From positions 29,880,008 to 29,944,007 of the forward strand of contig CM049313.1 of NCBI GenBank assembly GCA_026874595.1: a stretch of DNA of 64,000 bases, in the 5' to 3' direction. The notes under the pieces are model-generated. The model was not told the origin of the DNA. It was given only the letters and a program-made list of their open reading frames with translations, and ran no database searches. Shown here one piece after another: positions 1 through 10,271 of the stretch. This stretch comes from Sipunculus nudus. Its lineage: Eukaryota > Annelida > Sipuncula > Golfingiida > Sipunculidae. Numbering within the stretch: the first letter of the stretch is position 1; each line of letters begins with the position of its first letter. The position numbers were made by a program, and so were the translations under genes.

Positions 1-2406
1 TAAACTAAGACTAGACACATCACGGGTGTCCTCCCGAGATATGGGTTGTAAACTAATATCATGATTTCTTCTTGAAAGAGCGTCCGCATTAACGTTTGAT
101 TTTCCAGACTTATATACTATTGTATATTTATATGGCTGTAATTTCATAGCCCAGCGAGCGAGCCTTGCTGATGAATTTTTACAGGAGTCCAAATAAGTCA
201 GAGCCCTATGATCTGTCACGATTGTGAATGGCCGGTCGTTTGCAAGATACACATTGTAATGTTTAATACCTTCTATAATAGCTAAACACTCTTTATCTGT
301 TATGCCCCATCTGGTTTCGTTATTTCTCAAATTTCGGCCACCATAGGCAATAACACGCTCCTTGCCATGGTCGTCTTTTTGACCTAAAATATAACCAATA
401 GCATAATCGGATGCATCAGTATATAAAATGAATTCCTTGTCAAAATCAGGATACACCAAAACAATAGGTTCCGTAGTCAGAGCCTGTTTCAGTTTAGTAA
501 AAGCATTTTGGCACGCAGTATCCCAATTGAATGGAATATCTTTATGCAATAATCTGGTCAATGGGTAAGCAATCTTTGAATAATCTTTAACAAATTTTCT
601 GTAGTAATTACATAATCCTAAGAAACTGCGCATTTGTTTAGGGTTCTTAGGTTGGGGAAAAGTGGCAACAGCTTGTGTCTTCGCTGTGTCCATTTCAACA
701 CCACTAGTTGTGATATAGTGACCTAAAAAATTGACCTTAGGAGTGGCAAAATGACATTTGGATGGTTTCAGTTTTAAGTTAGCTTGTCGTAGTCTAGCAA
801 AAATTTGAGACAAATGAGTGAGATGTTCAGATAAATTACGACTATAAACAAGTATATCATCAACATATACTACAGCATTTTTAAAGTTTAAACCCTTTAA
901 AATAGTTCCAACTGTAAAAGAGAACGATGATGGTGCATTACGAAGACCGAAGGGCATAACATTCCAGGTATATGTACCTGAATGCGTGACAAATCCAGTT
1001 TTGTCAATAGAGTCAGGGTGCATTGGAATCTGCCAAAATCCAGAGGCCATATCTAGAACAGAGAATATGCGCGCTTTTGCTTGTCCAATACTATCAAAAA
1101 CATCCTCAATTCGAGGTAAAGGATGACTTACTGGCTTAGTTATAGCATTTAATTTTCTATAATCCACAGCAAATCTATATTGTCCATTTTTCTTAGGAAC
1201 TAATAAAACAGGAGCTTGCCATAAGGATGTAGATTCTTGGATGATGCCCGTATCGAGCATTTCCTGAACTTGCCTATCTATTTCAGCCTTTTTAGTGGGG
1301 CTTACTCTGTATGGGGCCAGTCGAATGGGAGTTTCATCACCAGTATCGATTGAATGAGAGAATACATTTGTACGTCCTAATTCATTAATATTAGTAGCAA
1401 AAATGTCCCGATTTGAGCCTAAAAATGCCAGTAATTTATATCTTTCCTGTTCATTTAATTCTGTTCCTTCTAAGTTGAAGTTTAAGGATTGGGCTATTTT
1501 ATAATATTCCTTCTCGCTATCCTCATTGGTATTACTAGCACTAACCTGATTAATGTCCATACTGACTTGGCGATCGATAATGGTGAATGCGTCAGATGTG
1601 GGTGAAAGTAAACGGAATGAGGCAATGGGATAACCCTGTGAGAGTTTAATTGGTTTGGTATAAGGATTCATAACACGCATGACAGTTTTTGAATTGGATA
1701 AGGTATTGATGCTATACGCCCCAGCTAAGCGTTTCGACTTTCTTAATAAGCTAAGAGGAATGACCTGTCCAATGGTATCCGAGAAGTATGGATCCGGAGT
1801 GTAAACAGGTAATATTGTTTCTGTGAGCGGTTGACAGGTAGTATTAATCGCAACTCTGAGATACGAGTGATTAGAGGGCCGTCCCTTACTACACAGTGGA
1901 ATGTGATATTTACCATTCATTAAGGAGAGAACATTATGAGAAAAATCAATTTGGGCTTGGTACTTCTGTAAATAATCCGTACCTAATATTATGGGTACAC
2001 TACTAGATGTTAAGACCAGAAAGGAATGTTTGGTACTGAATTCCCCCAATTTAAGAGTTAAATCAACCTGACCCATAACTTTAACATGGATATTTCCGAT
2101 CCCTTTTACATATGAAATGTTTACTGGATTAACCGGAATAGTACCCCTGTTGTTTAGATTTTGTATCGTATGCCAATCAATACAAGAGACTTGAGCTCCC
2201 GTGTCTAATAAACATTGGACTTCGAGGGAATTAACTGTAGCTGTAACCAAATTATTATATCTGTTATTTTGAAGATTGACTAAAATATGGGGACATTTGA
2301 TATCTGGGTCTCTAAGGACCTGGTTCCGAGGACGGTTATGTCTACTGATCGATGGAGAATTTTGTTTTAAAGCGCTACGGTCCAGTTCAGGATCAGGCGT
2401 TATATC
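1..2406 (-). CDS. pol: Pol polyprotein: protease, reverse transcriptase, RNase H (partial, continues past window start)
   Basis: I read the minus strand codon by codon from 2406 to 1 and found no stop in 802 codons. Domains, counted from the codon after the gag TAG: aspartic protease with DTGAQVSC near codon 68; reverse transcriptase with FAVDYRKLN near 415 and catalytic YVDDILVYS near 515; RNase H with YTDASDYAIG near 664 and TDHRALTYLDS near 730. The frame is identical to gag, with only TAG between them, and there is no own ATG at the start, so expression as a Gag-Pol readthrough product is the simplest reading. Integrase should follow beyond the window. Family: Ty3/gypsy from the protease-RT-RNase H order and motifs; sub-lineage not assigned. 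Confidence 0.92.
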
Positions 2407-3393
2407 CTATTTAAACATTACTCTATCAAACCGTACAGTTTTAGGAGTAGTTTTAGCGTTGCGACATACACGGGCCAAATGGCCTATTTCACCACAAAAA
2501 TTACAGCTAACATTTTTAAATCTACATAGATAAGCCCAATGATTATAACCACACCGTGGACACGGCGAAGGTGGCTGACTGTTACCTGGAAATGATCGTC
2601 TGGGTTGTCTGTAACCTTGAGTGGAGCGTGGTTGTTGTGGTCCCGGAGATCGCCAGCGGGGAGGGGATGCAGGTGATGCGGAACGCATTCCTATGCGCTC
2701 ACGTGATGGTGTGCGAGGTCGTCTCAGCGGAGTTTCGGTGGCGGTCGACGGGGCCCGCTGCCAAACAGCGTTGCTGATCTCTTCACACAGCTCCGTTATA
2801 TTAAGTTGTGGTTGAATCGGCGAGTTGGTAATGGGATGAAATTCAACAGCCTTACGAGCTAGTTCTGTCAAATCTTCAAGATTTTGTGGGTCTTTTAAGT
2901 CTATGTATTGTTGGATTCCTCTAGGAAACCCAATTTTAATGGCGTCCATGATATCCTGTTCAGATTTACCGAGCTGCGCTCCCATATTACGGAGGTGATC
3001 AATGTAATGATCAACAGTTTCGTTGGACTGAAAAACTCTTGTATTAAAAGTTCTTAAAATAGCGAGTCTCTGACCCTTACGCGCGAAACGTTGTGTAAAA
3101 GCTTCTGCTAGTTTTGTAAAGTCTTTACGCGTGTCTAAAGGTAGAGAACGATACCAAGACGCGGCGACACTACCTGGAGCTAGTTTTAAGGAGAATATTT
3201 CAGCTCTCTGATCGCTTCTAAGACCTTCTACGGACGGTTTCGTCCAGCCTAGTAGGACAGCCGTGGTGTTAAAACGGTCGAGCCAGTCAATTGCATCTGT
3301 GTCACCATCTCCATAAAACATGGGAATAACTGAACAGTCTATTTTACCTGACGGTGTAGAATCTGATGATGTCTTCTGTCCTGTTGGTGCCAT
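2407..3393 (-). CDS. gag: Gag polyprotein with two zinc knuckles (Ty3/gypsy)
   Basis: Structural capsid/nucleocapsid protein of a gypsy-type element. I chose the ATG at 3393 (protein begins MAPTGQ), which gives 328 residues; the frame is open a further 18 codons upstream but only to a TTG, and that stretch overlaps the primer-binding site. The middle has a retrotransposon-Gag-like helical region (the stretch with WYRSLP and FTQRFARKGQR). The C-terminus has two cysteine arrays, CPRCGYNHWAYLC and CNFCGEIGHLARVC, the second being a classical CX2CX4HX4C nucleic-acid-binding knuckle. It ends at a TAG at 2407-2409, and the same frame then continues directly into pol, so the stop may be read through to make Gag-Pol. 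Assignment to gag is certain; functional status is inferred from the absence of damage. Confidence 0.9.
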   Translation of the reverse strand: MAPTGQKTSSDSTPSGKIDCSVIPMFYGDGDTDAIDWLDRFNTTAVLLGWTKPSVEGLRSDQRAEIFSLKLAPGSVAASWYRSLPLDTRKDFTKLAEAFTQRFARKGQRLAILRTFNTRVFQSNETVDHYIDHLRNMGAQLGKSEQDIMDAIKIGFPRGIQQYIDLKDPQNLEDLTELARKAVEFHPITNSPIQPQLNITELCEEISNAVWQRAPSTATETPLRRPRTPSRERIGMRSASPASPPRWRSPGPQQPRSTQGYRQPRRSFPGNSQPPSPCPRCGYNHWAYLCRFKNVSCNFCGEIGHLARVCRNAKTTPKTVRFDRVMFK

Positions 3394-3432
3394 ATTGATT
3401 ATGTCGTGACGAGGTAGATCGTTGTACCAAAA

Positions 3433-3446
3433 CCGGATCTCCACCA
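3433..3446 (-). promoter_or_regulatory. Candidate primer-binding site next to the 5' LTR end
   Basis: In element orientation the sequence reads TGGTGGAGATCCGG, starting with the TGG expected from the complement of a tRNA CCA end. It follows one base after a CA dinucleotide (complement of 3448-3449) that could end the 5' LTR. The matching tRNA was not identified, and the other LTR is outside the window, so the boundary is a proposal. Confidence 0.45.
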
Positions 3447-3447
3447 A

Positions 3448-4063
3448 TGTGTTACAACGGGGAATTAGGGGAGTTCTTCCCTGGCCATAACACAGTCACA
3501 CGGCGCGTCAGGTGAATAACTGAGACAGTCCAAGTTGGATATTGTGCTGTTTTATTTCCAGTTGTCTTGATTTACATGTTGATGATGGCGTGGGTCTGTC
3601 TGCCAGTTCCCAGCCCAACACAGGATTTTGTATCAGTATTACTACGTCACAAACCTTTACATCATCTTACACTTTTTCTATTGGATATTGGATATGTGTC
3701 ATTATGACATACCTGAATGTTTAGATAACCATATATGGCTTCGGCTTTCGCCTACGCACAAACTTTTTCCTTGTTTTACCTAAAGCTCATGTAATATCAT
3801 TATATTCCTGTCATTAATATATTCAGGGTACATATTTGTCTCCTGATCAATTCTGTGTGACCCAGCTACTTACTGACTCACTTTTGGTACAGTTTTCCTG
3901 TCCTAAATTACTGCCTCATGCGCAGGCCGGTATTCACCGTACCTTTGACTTTTATATCATTTTACACTGTCATCCAGATCTAAACCTGGCTTCTGCTGAT
4001 GCCTATAATAACAGAATCTATTTTGGCTTACTTGATTAAGTTTACATTCACATGGCTATAACA
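3448..4063 (-). repeat. Probable 5' LTR of the gypsy element; far end uncertain
   Basis: The near end is set by the primer-binding site. The far end is a guess: a TAACA at 4059-4063 could pair with the TGTTAC near 3450, giving about 0.6 kb. With the second LTR outside the window the length cannot be verified; an end near 4716 is also possible. Confidence 0.3.
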
Positions 4064-5094
4064 ATTATACCAGTCTATAGTAATCACTGGTTGTCTGCAT
4101 TCAGAATTTATGTCCATTAAAATACTCATTTATCAGCTTCTTTTCTAAACCTATATGCTAACCGACATATGGAGATCGGAATCCAAACACCTGTCTTACA
4201 ATGGTAGACAATGCGTTGGTACACCAATTTAGGCTATTATCATTTCTCTCTGTCGATCTATCTGTCTTTCCATCTGCTGAACTGGTAACTGATCTTATGT
4301 GTACCAAAATATTGCGTTAAAATCAGTAATTAATTATAATAGATATTAACACCTCTTACCACATAACACTATATCGAGTCAATAAAGCTTATGAATATCA
4401 TGGACATGTTGGGCTATTATAAAGGAATGTAATTTAATATGTGAATAAATGATAAATGAAATTACCTGACTGATGGATTAATAGAGTAAAATATAGTGGT
4501 TTATTTTTTATTTATTTAGCAGGGGGTGAAAATTGTGATATATTTGAGCAAATATGAATGCAATGACAGCAGTAATAAGCAGTAGTAGAATGATGATAAG
4601 GCTATTTGTTGAAGGATCTATAGTGTATGGAAGTCTGCAAGCTTTCAATTTGACAGATATGATGTTATGATTAACTATGCTGATGAAGTGATTTATGAAT
4701 TTGTGACTGTATGACACAATATCTCTTTAGTCTTGACAAGGTACATTATTGTGATGCCCACTATGTCTACATATTACACAATATTGACAAAATTTCTGGC
4801 ATGTACATAGGTACCTATGGACGAATAGTTATACAAAATATTAAAGTATGAATATATCTGATTCATCTTGTTCTTGCTTACTGAGGCCGACTTTGGGATG
4901 GGGTTCGGAGAAGGGAAAAGTGAGGGCAGCACGAAGGTGGATGTAGAAATATTCTATTGTAATGTTTTTCATTTATATAAGAATATGAAAAGCTATGGAA
5001 TGTACATAGGAACTATATACAGGATTATTTATGGTAAATATGAGGAAAACAGATGAGTGGTTTTGATATTAGGCAGTACTGAAGTGTGAAAATA
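4064..5094. other. No gene seen
   Basis: AT-rich sequence with short open frames only (the longest about 70 codons, without motifs). It may include the distal part of the LTR of the element on its left. No tRNA, coding homology or clear tandem repeat was recognised. Confidence 0.5.
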
Positions 5095-5884
5095 GGTTTT
5101 TAATAAAAAATTGAGGTTTTTCCTTAATTTCTCAAAGGAACTAAGTCGCAAAGACCCAGTTTTTGGCTTGGTAGGAGATCTTGGGGACATCTAACATTAT
5201 GCCAAATTTTGGATTCCTAGGTCTTACGGTTTCAAAACGTGCCAGATCTACGGACAGACGGACGGACGGAAGGACGGACGGACAGACAATGGACAATGGA
5301 CCACAACTATAGCTCAGATGACTTATAGTCAGCTGAGCTAAAAATCATAAAAAAATACAGGTGGCGCCACCAGTCTGCAGAAACTCATGAAACACTCCAT
5401 GATCAATATCCATGCAAAGAATCATGAAGATAAGCATTAGTTGTTCAGATACTTGAGCTTTTGAATCAAATTTTCCATTATTCTGGGTGGTACTTAGGAG
5501 CCTCATAGCTCGAAGAATATTGGTAACAGAGACCTAATTTCAGGTTTCCAAGGAGATTTTTCATGGACCTCCCTGGATGTCAAGTTAGAAGATTCCAGGT
5601 CCAGTTGTTAAAATTTGTGCCTGGTTAACGGACAGACAGACAGACAGACAGACGGACAGACAGCTAGACAGACACAGACAAACAGACGGACAACGGACAA
5701 AGAGTGATCCCTATAGCTAATATGAATTTGTCATAAAATGTCCATAAAACCGTTGGACCTACTAATCCAAAATTTTGCATACAGTTAGATGTCCCCAAAA
5801 TCTCCAACCATACCAAAACTGGGTCACTACGACTTCGTTCCTTCGAGATATTAAGGAAAAACCTCAAATTTCCATTTAAAACCT
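5095..5884. repeat. Fold-back pair of a dispersed repeat, arms about 140 bp
   Basis: The plus-strand stretch 5095-5235 and the reverse complement of 5746-5884 are diverged copies of one sequence (shared: CCTTAAT..CTC, CCAGTTTTTGG, GACATCTAAC, CAAAATTTTGGA-like blocks). A third, plus-strand copy is at about 7930-8180, and a more decayed one at about 22800-22980. The left arm continues into a (GGAC)n-like run and the hairpin at 5311-5339. Between the arms, 5344-5640 is a copy of the 337-bp unit found at 21-22.4 kb. No coding capacity. Confidence 0.6.
5311..5339. repeat. 29-bp interrupted palindrome (AGCTCAG / CTGAGCT hairpin)
   Basis: AGCTCAG, one base, TGACT, a TAT loop, AGTCA, one base, CTGAGCT. 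Near-identical copies are at 8182-8210, 14716-14744 and 22388-22416, always just after a GGAC-rich run or at the end of a dispersed repeat (the 14716 copy is part of the LINE target-site duplication). It behaves like the conserved terminus of a repeat family. Confidence 0.7.
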
Positions 5885-7929
5885 AGTACCACACTTCAGG
5901 ACTGCCTAATATCAATACTTTTTATCTGTTTTTCTTAATAATTACCAGAAGTATTCTCCTATATATTTTCTATATACATGCCAGAAATTAAATCCGTTAA
6001 GTGTAATTTTTTTAGCGAACCTGTGAACTTATGCAATGGCGTTGGGGCGTCTGTCCGCCGACCAACGCTGTCTGTCTGCCATCCATGGCTGTAAGTCAGA
6101 AACCATCGAAGCTAGCAGCTCCGAATTAAATGTAAGAATTAGTCACATGTGAAACTTGTGAAACAAAATATTCAAGGCAAGATTCATGATAATCCATGCA
6201 TTAATTATCAAAATATTGGAGGTTTTGTATCAATTTTTTTTTTAATTGGGGGGGGGAGGACTTTCAAGCCCAATAGCTTGGAGGATATAGGTCGCAGTGA
6301 CCTAATTCAGGGATGAGACTGCCGAACTTGAAACAAGGGACCCATGGGTCATGGCACTCAGCTGAAGTTTGAAATTTTTGCAAATGCAAAATATTCTATA
6401 TTAATGTTTTTCATTTATATAAGAATATGAGAAGCTAAGAGGAAAGGGGCCCTCCTACTTGGTTATAGTAAAGTTCTAAATATACAATTGCAAACTAATA
6501 CTCTGACAAGACTGTCATGAAGAAAAACAGTAAAAGTTTTGAGATACCGTGATGCATATGAAAATTTACAGATGAAACAGGCAAGTGGACAGAATGGACT
6601 AATACCTTTATTTCACTTTCAAGGGAATAATGCATTTAAGTTAATATATAAGCCAATTTTTTTTAGTATATCCACTTTTTCCATTAAAAGTTTTTATCTG
6701 AATCATTTTTTTTTAATTTACATTTTTTTAAATTTTTAATAAAAAAACTGAAAATACAAGTTAAAATATTAGAATTATTGCAATCATTATATATCCAGGG
6801 TGTAGCTCATATTGGGTCCTATTATGCATACACATATATTTTATTATTTTTAAATCACAAATGTTTAAACAGAATTTAAAAGAAAATAATGCCACAACAT
6901 GGCATCTACAAGATTATTCCTTGAATCACAATTGAAAAGTTTTGCACATTGGAGTACATGCTTCAGTACATGCTTAATTTCATTCACTGAAATAAAATAA
7001 AAGATTCAGTAAATTTGATAAAATAAAACATCTTTTCAAATAAAGTATACACACTGTTGGTTGAATGAGGGACAAACAATACCATTGTGCTAATTACTAT
7101 CTCAGCTTAAATTTATTACTGGAATTGATAGTCAATTTCACAGGTGGTGAAGTTTTTACTCTTCTGAAGGAATTACTTATCTGATGAACATCCACACTTT
7201 CATAGCAATACACCACTTTGTGGACACAATTAAATGTGCACTTTAATCATTGTAACCCTGGTGGTACAATACAAAATTTAAAATGTAGCATAGCCTATAA
7301 TAAGAATGAATCAAATACACAATATAATAACATTCATCTAGTTTATGCACCATCTGGTGAGGGGGGGGGGGGAGTGCAGGGCAGAGGGGAAGCATGCTGG
7401 TAGTGGTCAAGCTGAGCCAAGGCAAGCTGCCTGGGGTAGATTACATAATGCAAGTGAAGGCTGTACTCCTAGGTGGGCTAGATTTAAACAACACTTGACA
7501 TGGTGTATGAAAACGTGAATAAAAGCTATTCTTTCCAATCAATTTCTTTGAAATTTCAGATTTTTAAAGATTATATATGATAAAGATAATCCTTATGTAT
7601 ATATGCTGTGAAAATTAAATCAACAGTGCTTACAGGGAAAAAAGGTGCCATTGCCAAAGTTGGACAAAATTTAAGGTATTGATTTTTTATTTATGCTAAT
7701 AACTTGAAAAATTTGCAAAATTCAGATCTAACTTTGGGTAAACAATTGAATCTTGATTAAATAAAGTTATATTCCTGAAATAGGTTCTCTAGGTCTCAGC
7801 AATTCTCATGTTAGGTGAGTAAATATATTTCCTGATTTTTTAAAAATTGCATTATATTTTGGCCCATAACTTCAAAATAATACCCAATACTGACCTAATT
7901 TTTGGTATGTTTAAAGAAAATGTATGAAA
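5885..7929. other. No gene seen; one dispersed-repeat fragment
   Basis: AT-rich. The stretch about 6005-6080 (TTTAGCGAACCTGTGAACTTATGC...) resembles 16995-17060, marking a second dispersed repeat family. A short G run is at about 7361-7373. All open frames are under 75 codons with no recognisable domain. Confidence 0.5.
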
Positions 7930-8180
7930 GAATGTGAATACTAAATATGATCAAAAACAGATCAGTGGCAGCCTTGAAGTGTAACAATGGCTTTTTTTTA
8001 TGGAAAACGGAGGTCTTTCCTTAATATCTCGAAGGAACAAAGTCCTAATGACCCAATTTTTGGTATGGTAGGAGATTTTGGCGACATCTAATAGTATGCA
8101 AAATTTTGGAATCGTAGGTCCAACGGTTTTAAAATGTGCCCTGTTAATGTGCCCGGACGATGGACAAAGGACCACGACTA
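7930..8180 (+). repeat. Third copy of the dispersed repeat
   Basis: Plus-strand copy of the arm sequence at 5095-5235, ending in the 29-bp hairpin at 8182-8210. This copy is the target into which the LINE inserted: its last ~120 bp occur again after the LINE as the target-site duplication. Confidence 0.7.
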
Positions 8181-8302
8181 TAGCTCAGATGACTTATAGT
8201 CAGCTGAGCTAAGAAGACTGAAAATTGGCTGGGGGTCCAGGGTGCCGTCAAGGCTCCCTGGCAGAGTCCTGGGACAAAGCCCCTGGTAGGGGGTCCTTGG
8301 GG
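8180..8302. repeat. Target-site duplication, left copy (123 bp) of the LINE
   Basis: Identical base for base, by eye, to 14714-14836. The left bases differ (T versus A) before the repeat and the right bases differ (C versus T) after it, so the limits are sharp. It includes the 29-bp hairpin. Confidence 0.95.
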
Positions 8303-8588
8303 CCATAATCTCTGCGCATGCGTGAGGCAAGACGGTCAGGCTTTAAACTGGACTCCAGAGAAAGTTCATTTTTGCTTATTTTCTGGATATCAAAGGAATA
8401 GTTTTTCTATTATAACGGATACTGGTGGATTCGTGGACTGGAATACGTGAGTTTTGTTATTTTATAACAAGAAAGGAACTCTAAAACAGACATTTTTGAG
8501 GTGTTTGCTGCAAAGCTCCATGTTTGTTTACTGTATCTAAGGGTGATACCCGGGTGGACTAATACAACCAGAGAAATAATTCTCAAAA

Positions 8589-10163
8589 ATGTCATCAAGC
8601 GATGAGTCCGTGTTTGTTACTCAGACAGAGGCGCAAATTTATGAAAATGTAAAATCAAAATACGGACACCTCAGTGGTGAGGAGTTTTGTTCTTCCATTT
8701 TACAGCAGGTTGGAGAAGATCTCAACCACCTGCGACACATTCGAAGTGCACTCTTTGACCTGGCTATAAATAAGTTCCCAAGCACCCCACGGGGAAGGCT
8801 TATAATGCATAAGAATACACAAGGTGGGAAATCATGTGTTAAAACAGTCAATGACATTTATCAAATATACCTATATTTGGAGGGAGATAACACAATAGAC
8901 CTTACTAAACTTCTGAATGGAAAATCTCGTAAACGACTAAAGGACCAATCACCTCAGAACATAAATCACAAAAACCAGGGTCTGTTGTCTGACAAGTCAG
9001 ATTCATTAGAACCACCGGACATTGTACGGCCCAGTTCGGATAAAGCGCCAACCCTATCGACAATGAGCTCAACGTCAGGTGGAGTGCAACAAAGAAACTC
9101 CACACCTGAAACTGTAGACACAGAGGATTTATTGTCCAATGATTGTGTTCCGGCGGACACAATAAAGGCCATCAAGACACTTTGTTCCGAAGTTCTACAA
9201 CAGGCCAGGGAAGACCGTGACATGCTACTTGAACAGACAAAGATACTGAAGGAAGAAAATATTAAACTTTGCCAGATGGTAGCTGAACTGAAGGCTGAAC
9301 GTGAGAAATTTGTTGACAGGCGATTGATGGACTTGAATAATCGCCTAGACAGATTAAATGATAGAGGTGCATCTAATGAAAGTTTATGCAAAACAACTGA
9401 TGGACGTTGTGGGCACTTAGAAACAAGAATGTTGAATATTGAAAATAGGGTATCGGGGTTAGAGAGACAATTGTCACTCTGTCGCTCATATTCAAATACT
9501 TCTGTATCTTACAGAGATCTTGCCTCCATACCACCTTCAGAACGTTCTTCTCTTGTCCAGAATAAGAAAACCATTCAGTCTAAACAAGGAAATGTTTCAA
9601 ATCAACCTGCCGCTGTAATTCCTGAAAATACGCCCAATATACAGCGTCAGTGTCATGGTAACCATCCTGCCTCGGTACAATCTGGTATGGAGACTGAAAA
9701 TGAAATGGATGCAAGTGTTTACTCTGCTAAGATAACAGAAGCCAATAGAAATTATGGGATATTAAAGTCAACTGATGGAAATGATAACGTGTTACCTAAT
9801 GAGGGTGACCAGGTTCCAATTGAAAAGGTTTCAAATGAAAAGTTTATTGAGGTAACAGATTCAGACGATAGTCTTGGTCTTGAAGGTTATCTACAAGTTA
9901 AATCTAAGGTGCCAACTTCCAGTTACTATATTGGTAATGTAAAGGTAAAAAAATCTCTATTATTTACAAAGGACCTAATTGTCAAACATGTTGAAAGGAA
10001 AAAATTAGAGGTAAAACAATGTAGAATATTGAAAACAGACGATGTGACATTGTCAGTGAAAATGTCTGTAGTTGGAGACCTTCACGCTTGCTTGACTGAA
10101 AAGGGGTTTTGGCCTGACGGGATGTATTGCAGAAAATGGTTACCAGCGAAAAAGAATAATTAA
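8589..10163 (+). CDS. LINE ORF1 protein with coiled coil and C-terminal RNA-binding-like region
   Basis: Predicted nucleic-acid-binding chaperone that packages the LINE RNA. The start is the ATG in AAAAATGTC; 524 residues. Residues about 8-110 form a compact hydrophobic/charged region (VTQTEAQIYENV ... LRHIRSALFDLAI) that I do not recognise. Residues 110-185 are Ser/Thr/Asp-rich linker. Residues about 190-265 and 280-300 are predicted coiled coil with heptad-like Leu spacing (LLEQTKILKEENIKL). The C-terminal ~90 residues (YIGNVKVKK ... WPDGMYCRKW) resemble the RRM-like fold ending in WPxGxxCR that many LINE ORF1 proteins carry. No zinc knuckle is visible. It lies directly upstream of ORF2 with a 108-bp gap, so ORF2 is presumably made by reinitiation or a related mechanism. 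Confidence 0.85.
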   Translation: MSSSDESVFVTQTEAQIYENVKSKYGHLSGEEFCSSILQQVGEDLNHLRHIRSALFDLAINKFPSTPRGRLIMHKNTQGGKSCVKTVNDIYQIYLYLEGDNTIDLTKLLNGKSRKRLKDQSPQNINHKNQGLLSDKSDSLEPPDIVRPSSDKAPTLSTMSSTSGGVQQRNSTPETVDTEDLLSNDCVPADTIKAIKTLCSEVLQQAREDRDMLLEQTKILKEENIKLCQMVAELKAEREKFVDRRLMDLNNRLDRLNDRGASNESLCKTTDGRCGHLETRMLNIENRVSGLERQLSLCRSYSNTSVSYRDLASIPPSERSSLVQNKKTIQSKQGNVSNQPAAVIPENTPNIQRQCHGNHPASVQSGMETENEMDASVYSAKITEANRNYGILKSTDGNDNVLPNEGDQVPIEKVSNEKFIEVTDSDDSLGLEGYLQVKSKVPTSSYYIGNVKVKKSLLFTKDLIVKHVERKKLEVKQCRILKTDDVTLSVKMSVVGDLHACLTEKGFWPDGMYCRKWLPAKKNN

Positions 10164-10271
10164 GTACGTAGAATAAGCATTACTAAGAAGGACACCATAT
10201 AAAAGACTTCAAAAGATATTTACATATAAAGATCTTTATTAGTATTCCCGAGAAACTTAATATTAAGAATA

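Larger units (their letters stand above)
1..3447 (-). mobile_element. Ty3/gypsy LTR retrotransposon, right part only, runs off window start
   Basis: Minus-strand element with gag (3393-2407) followed by pol (2406 to the left edge) containing protease, reverse transcriptase and RNase H in that order, which is the Ty3/gypsy order. No stop occurs in 802 pol codons, so the copy looks young and possibly active. The integrase and the 3' LTR must lie left of the window. A candidate primer-binding site lies at 3433-3446, just upstream of gag in element orientation. Confidence 0.9.

Noticed and set aside
7930-8210. The duplicated flank of the LINE as part of the LINE itself (terminal repeats)
   Set aside because: The same sequence family occurs at 5.1 kb and 22.4 kb without the LINE, so it is target DNA duplicated on insertion.
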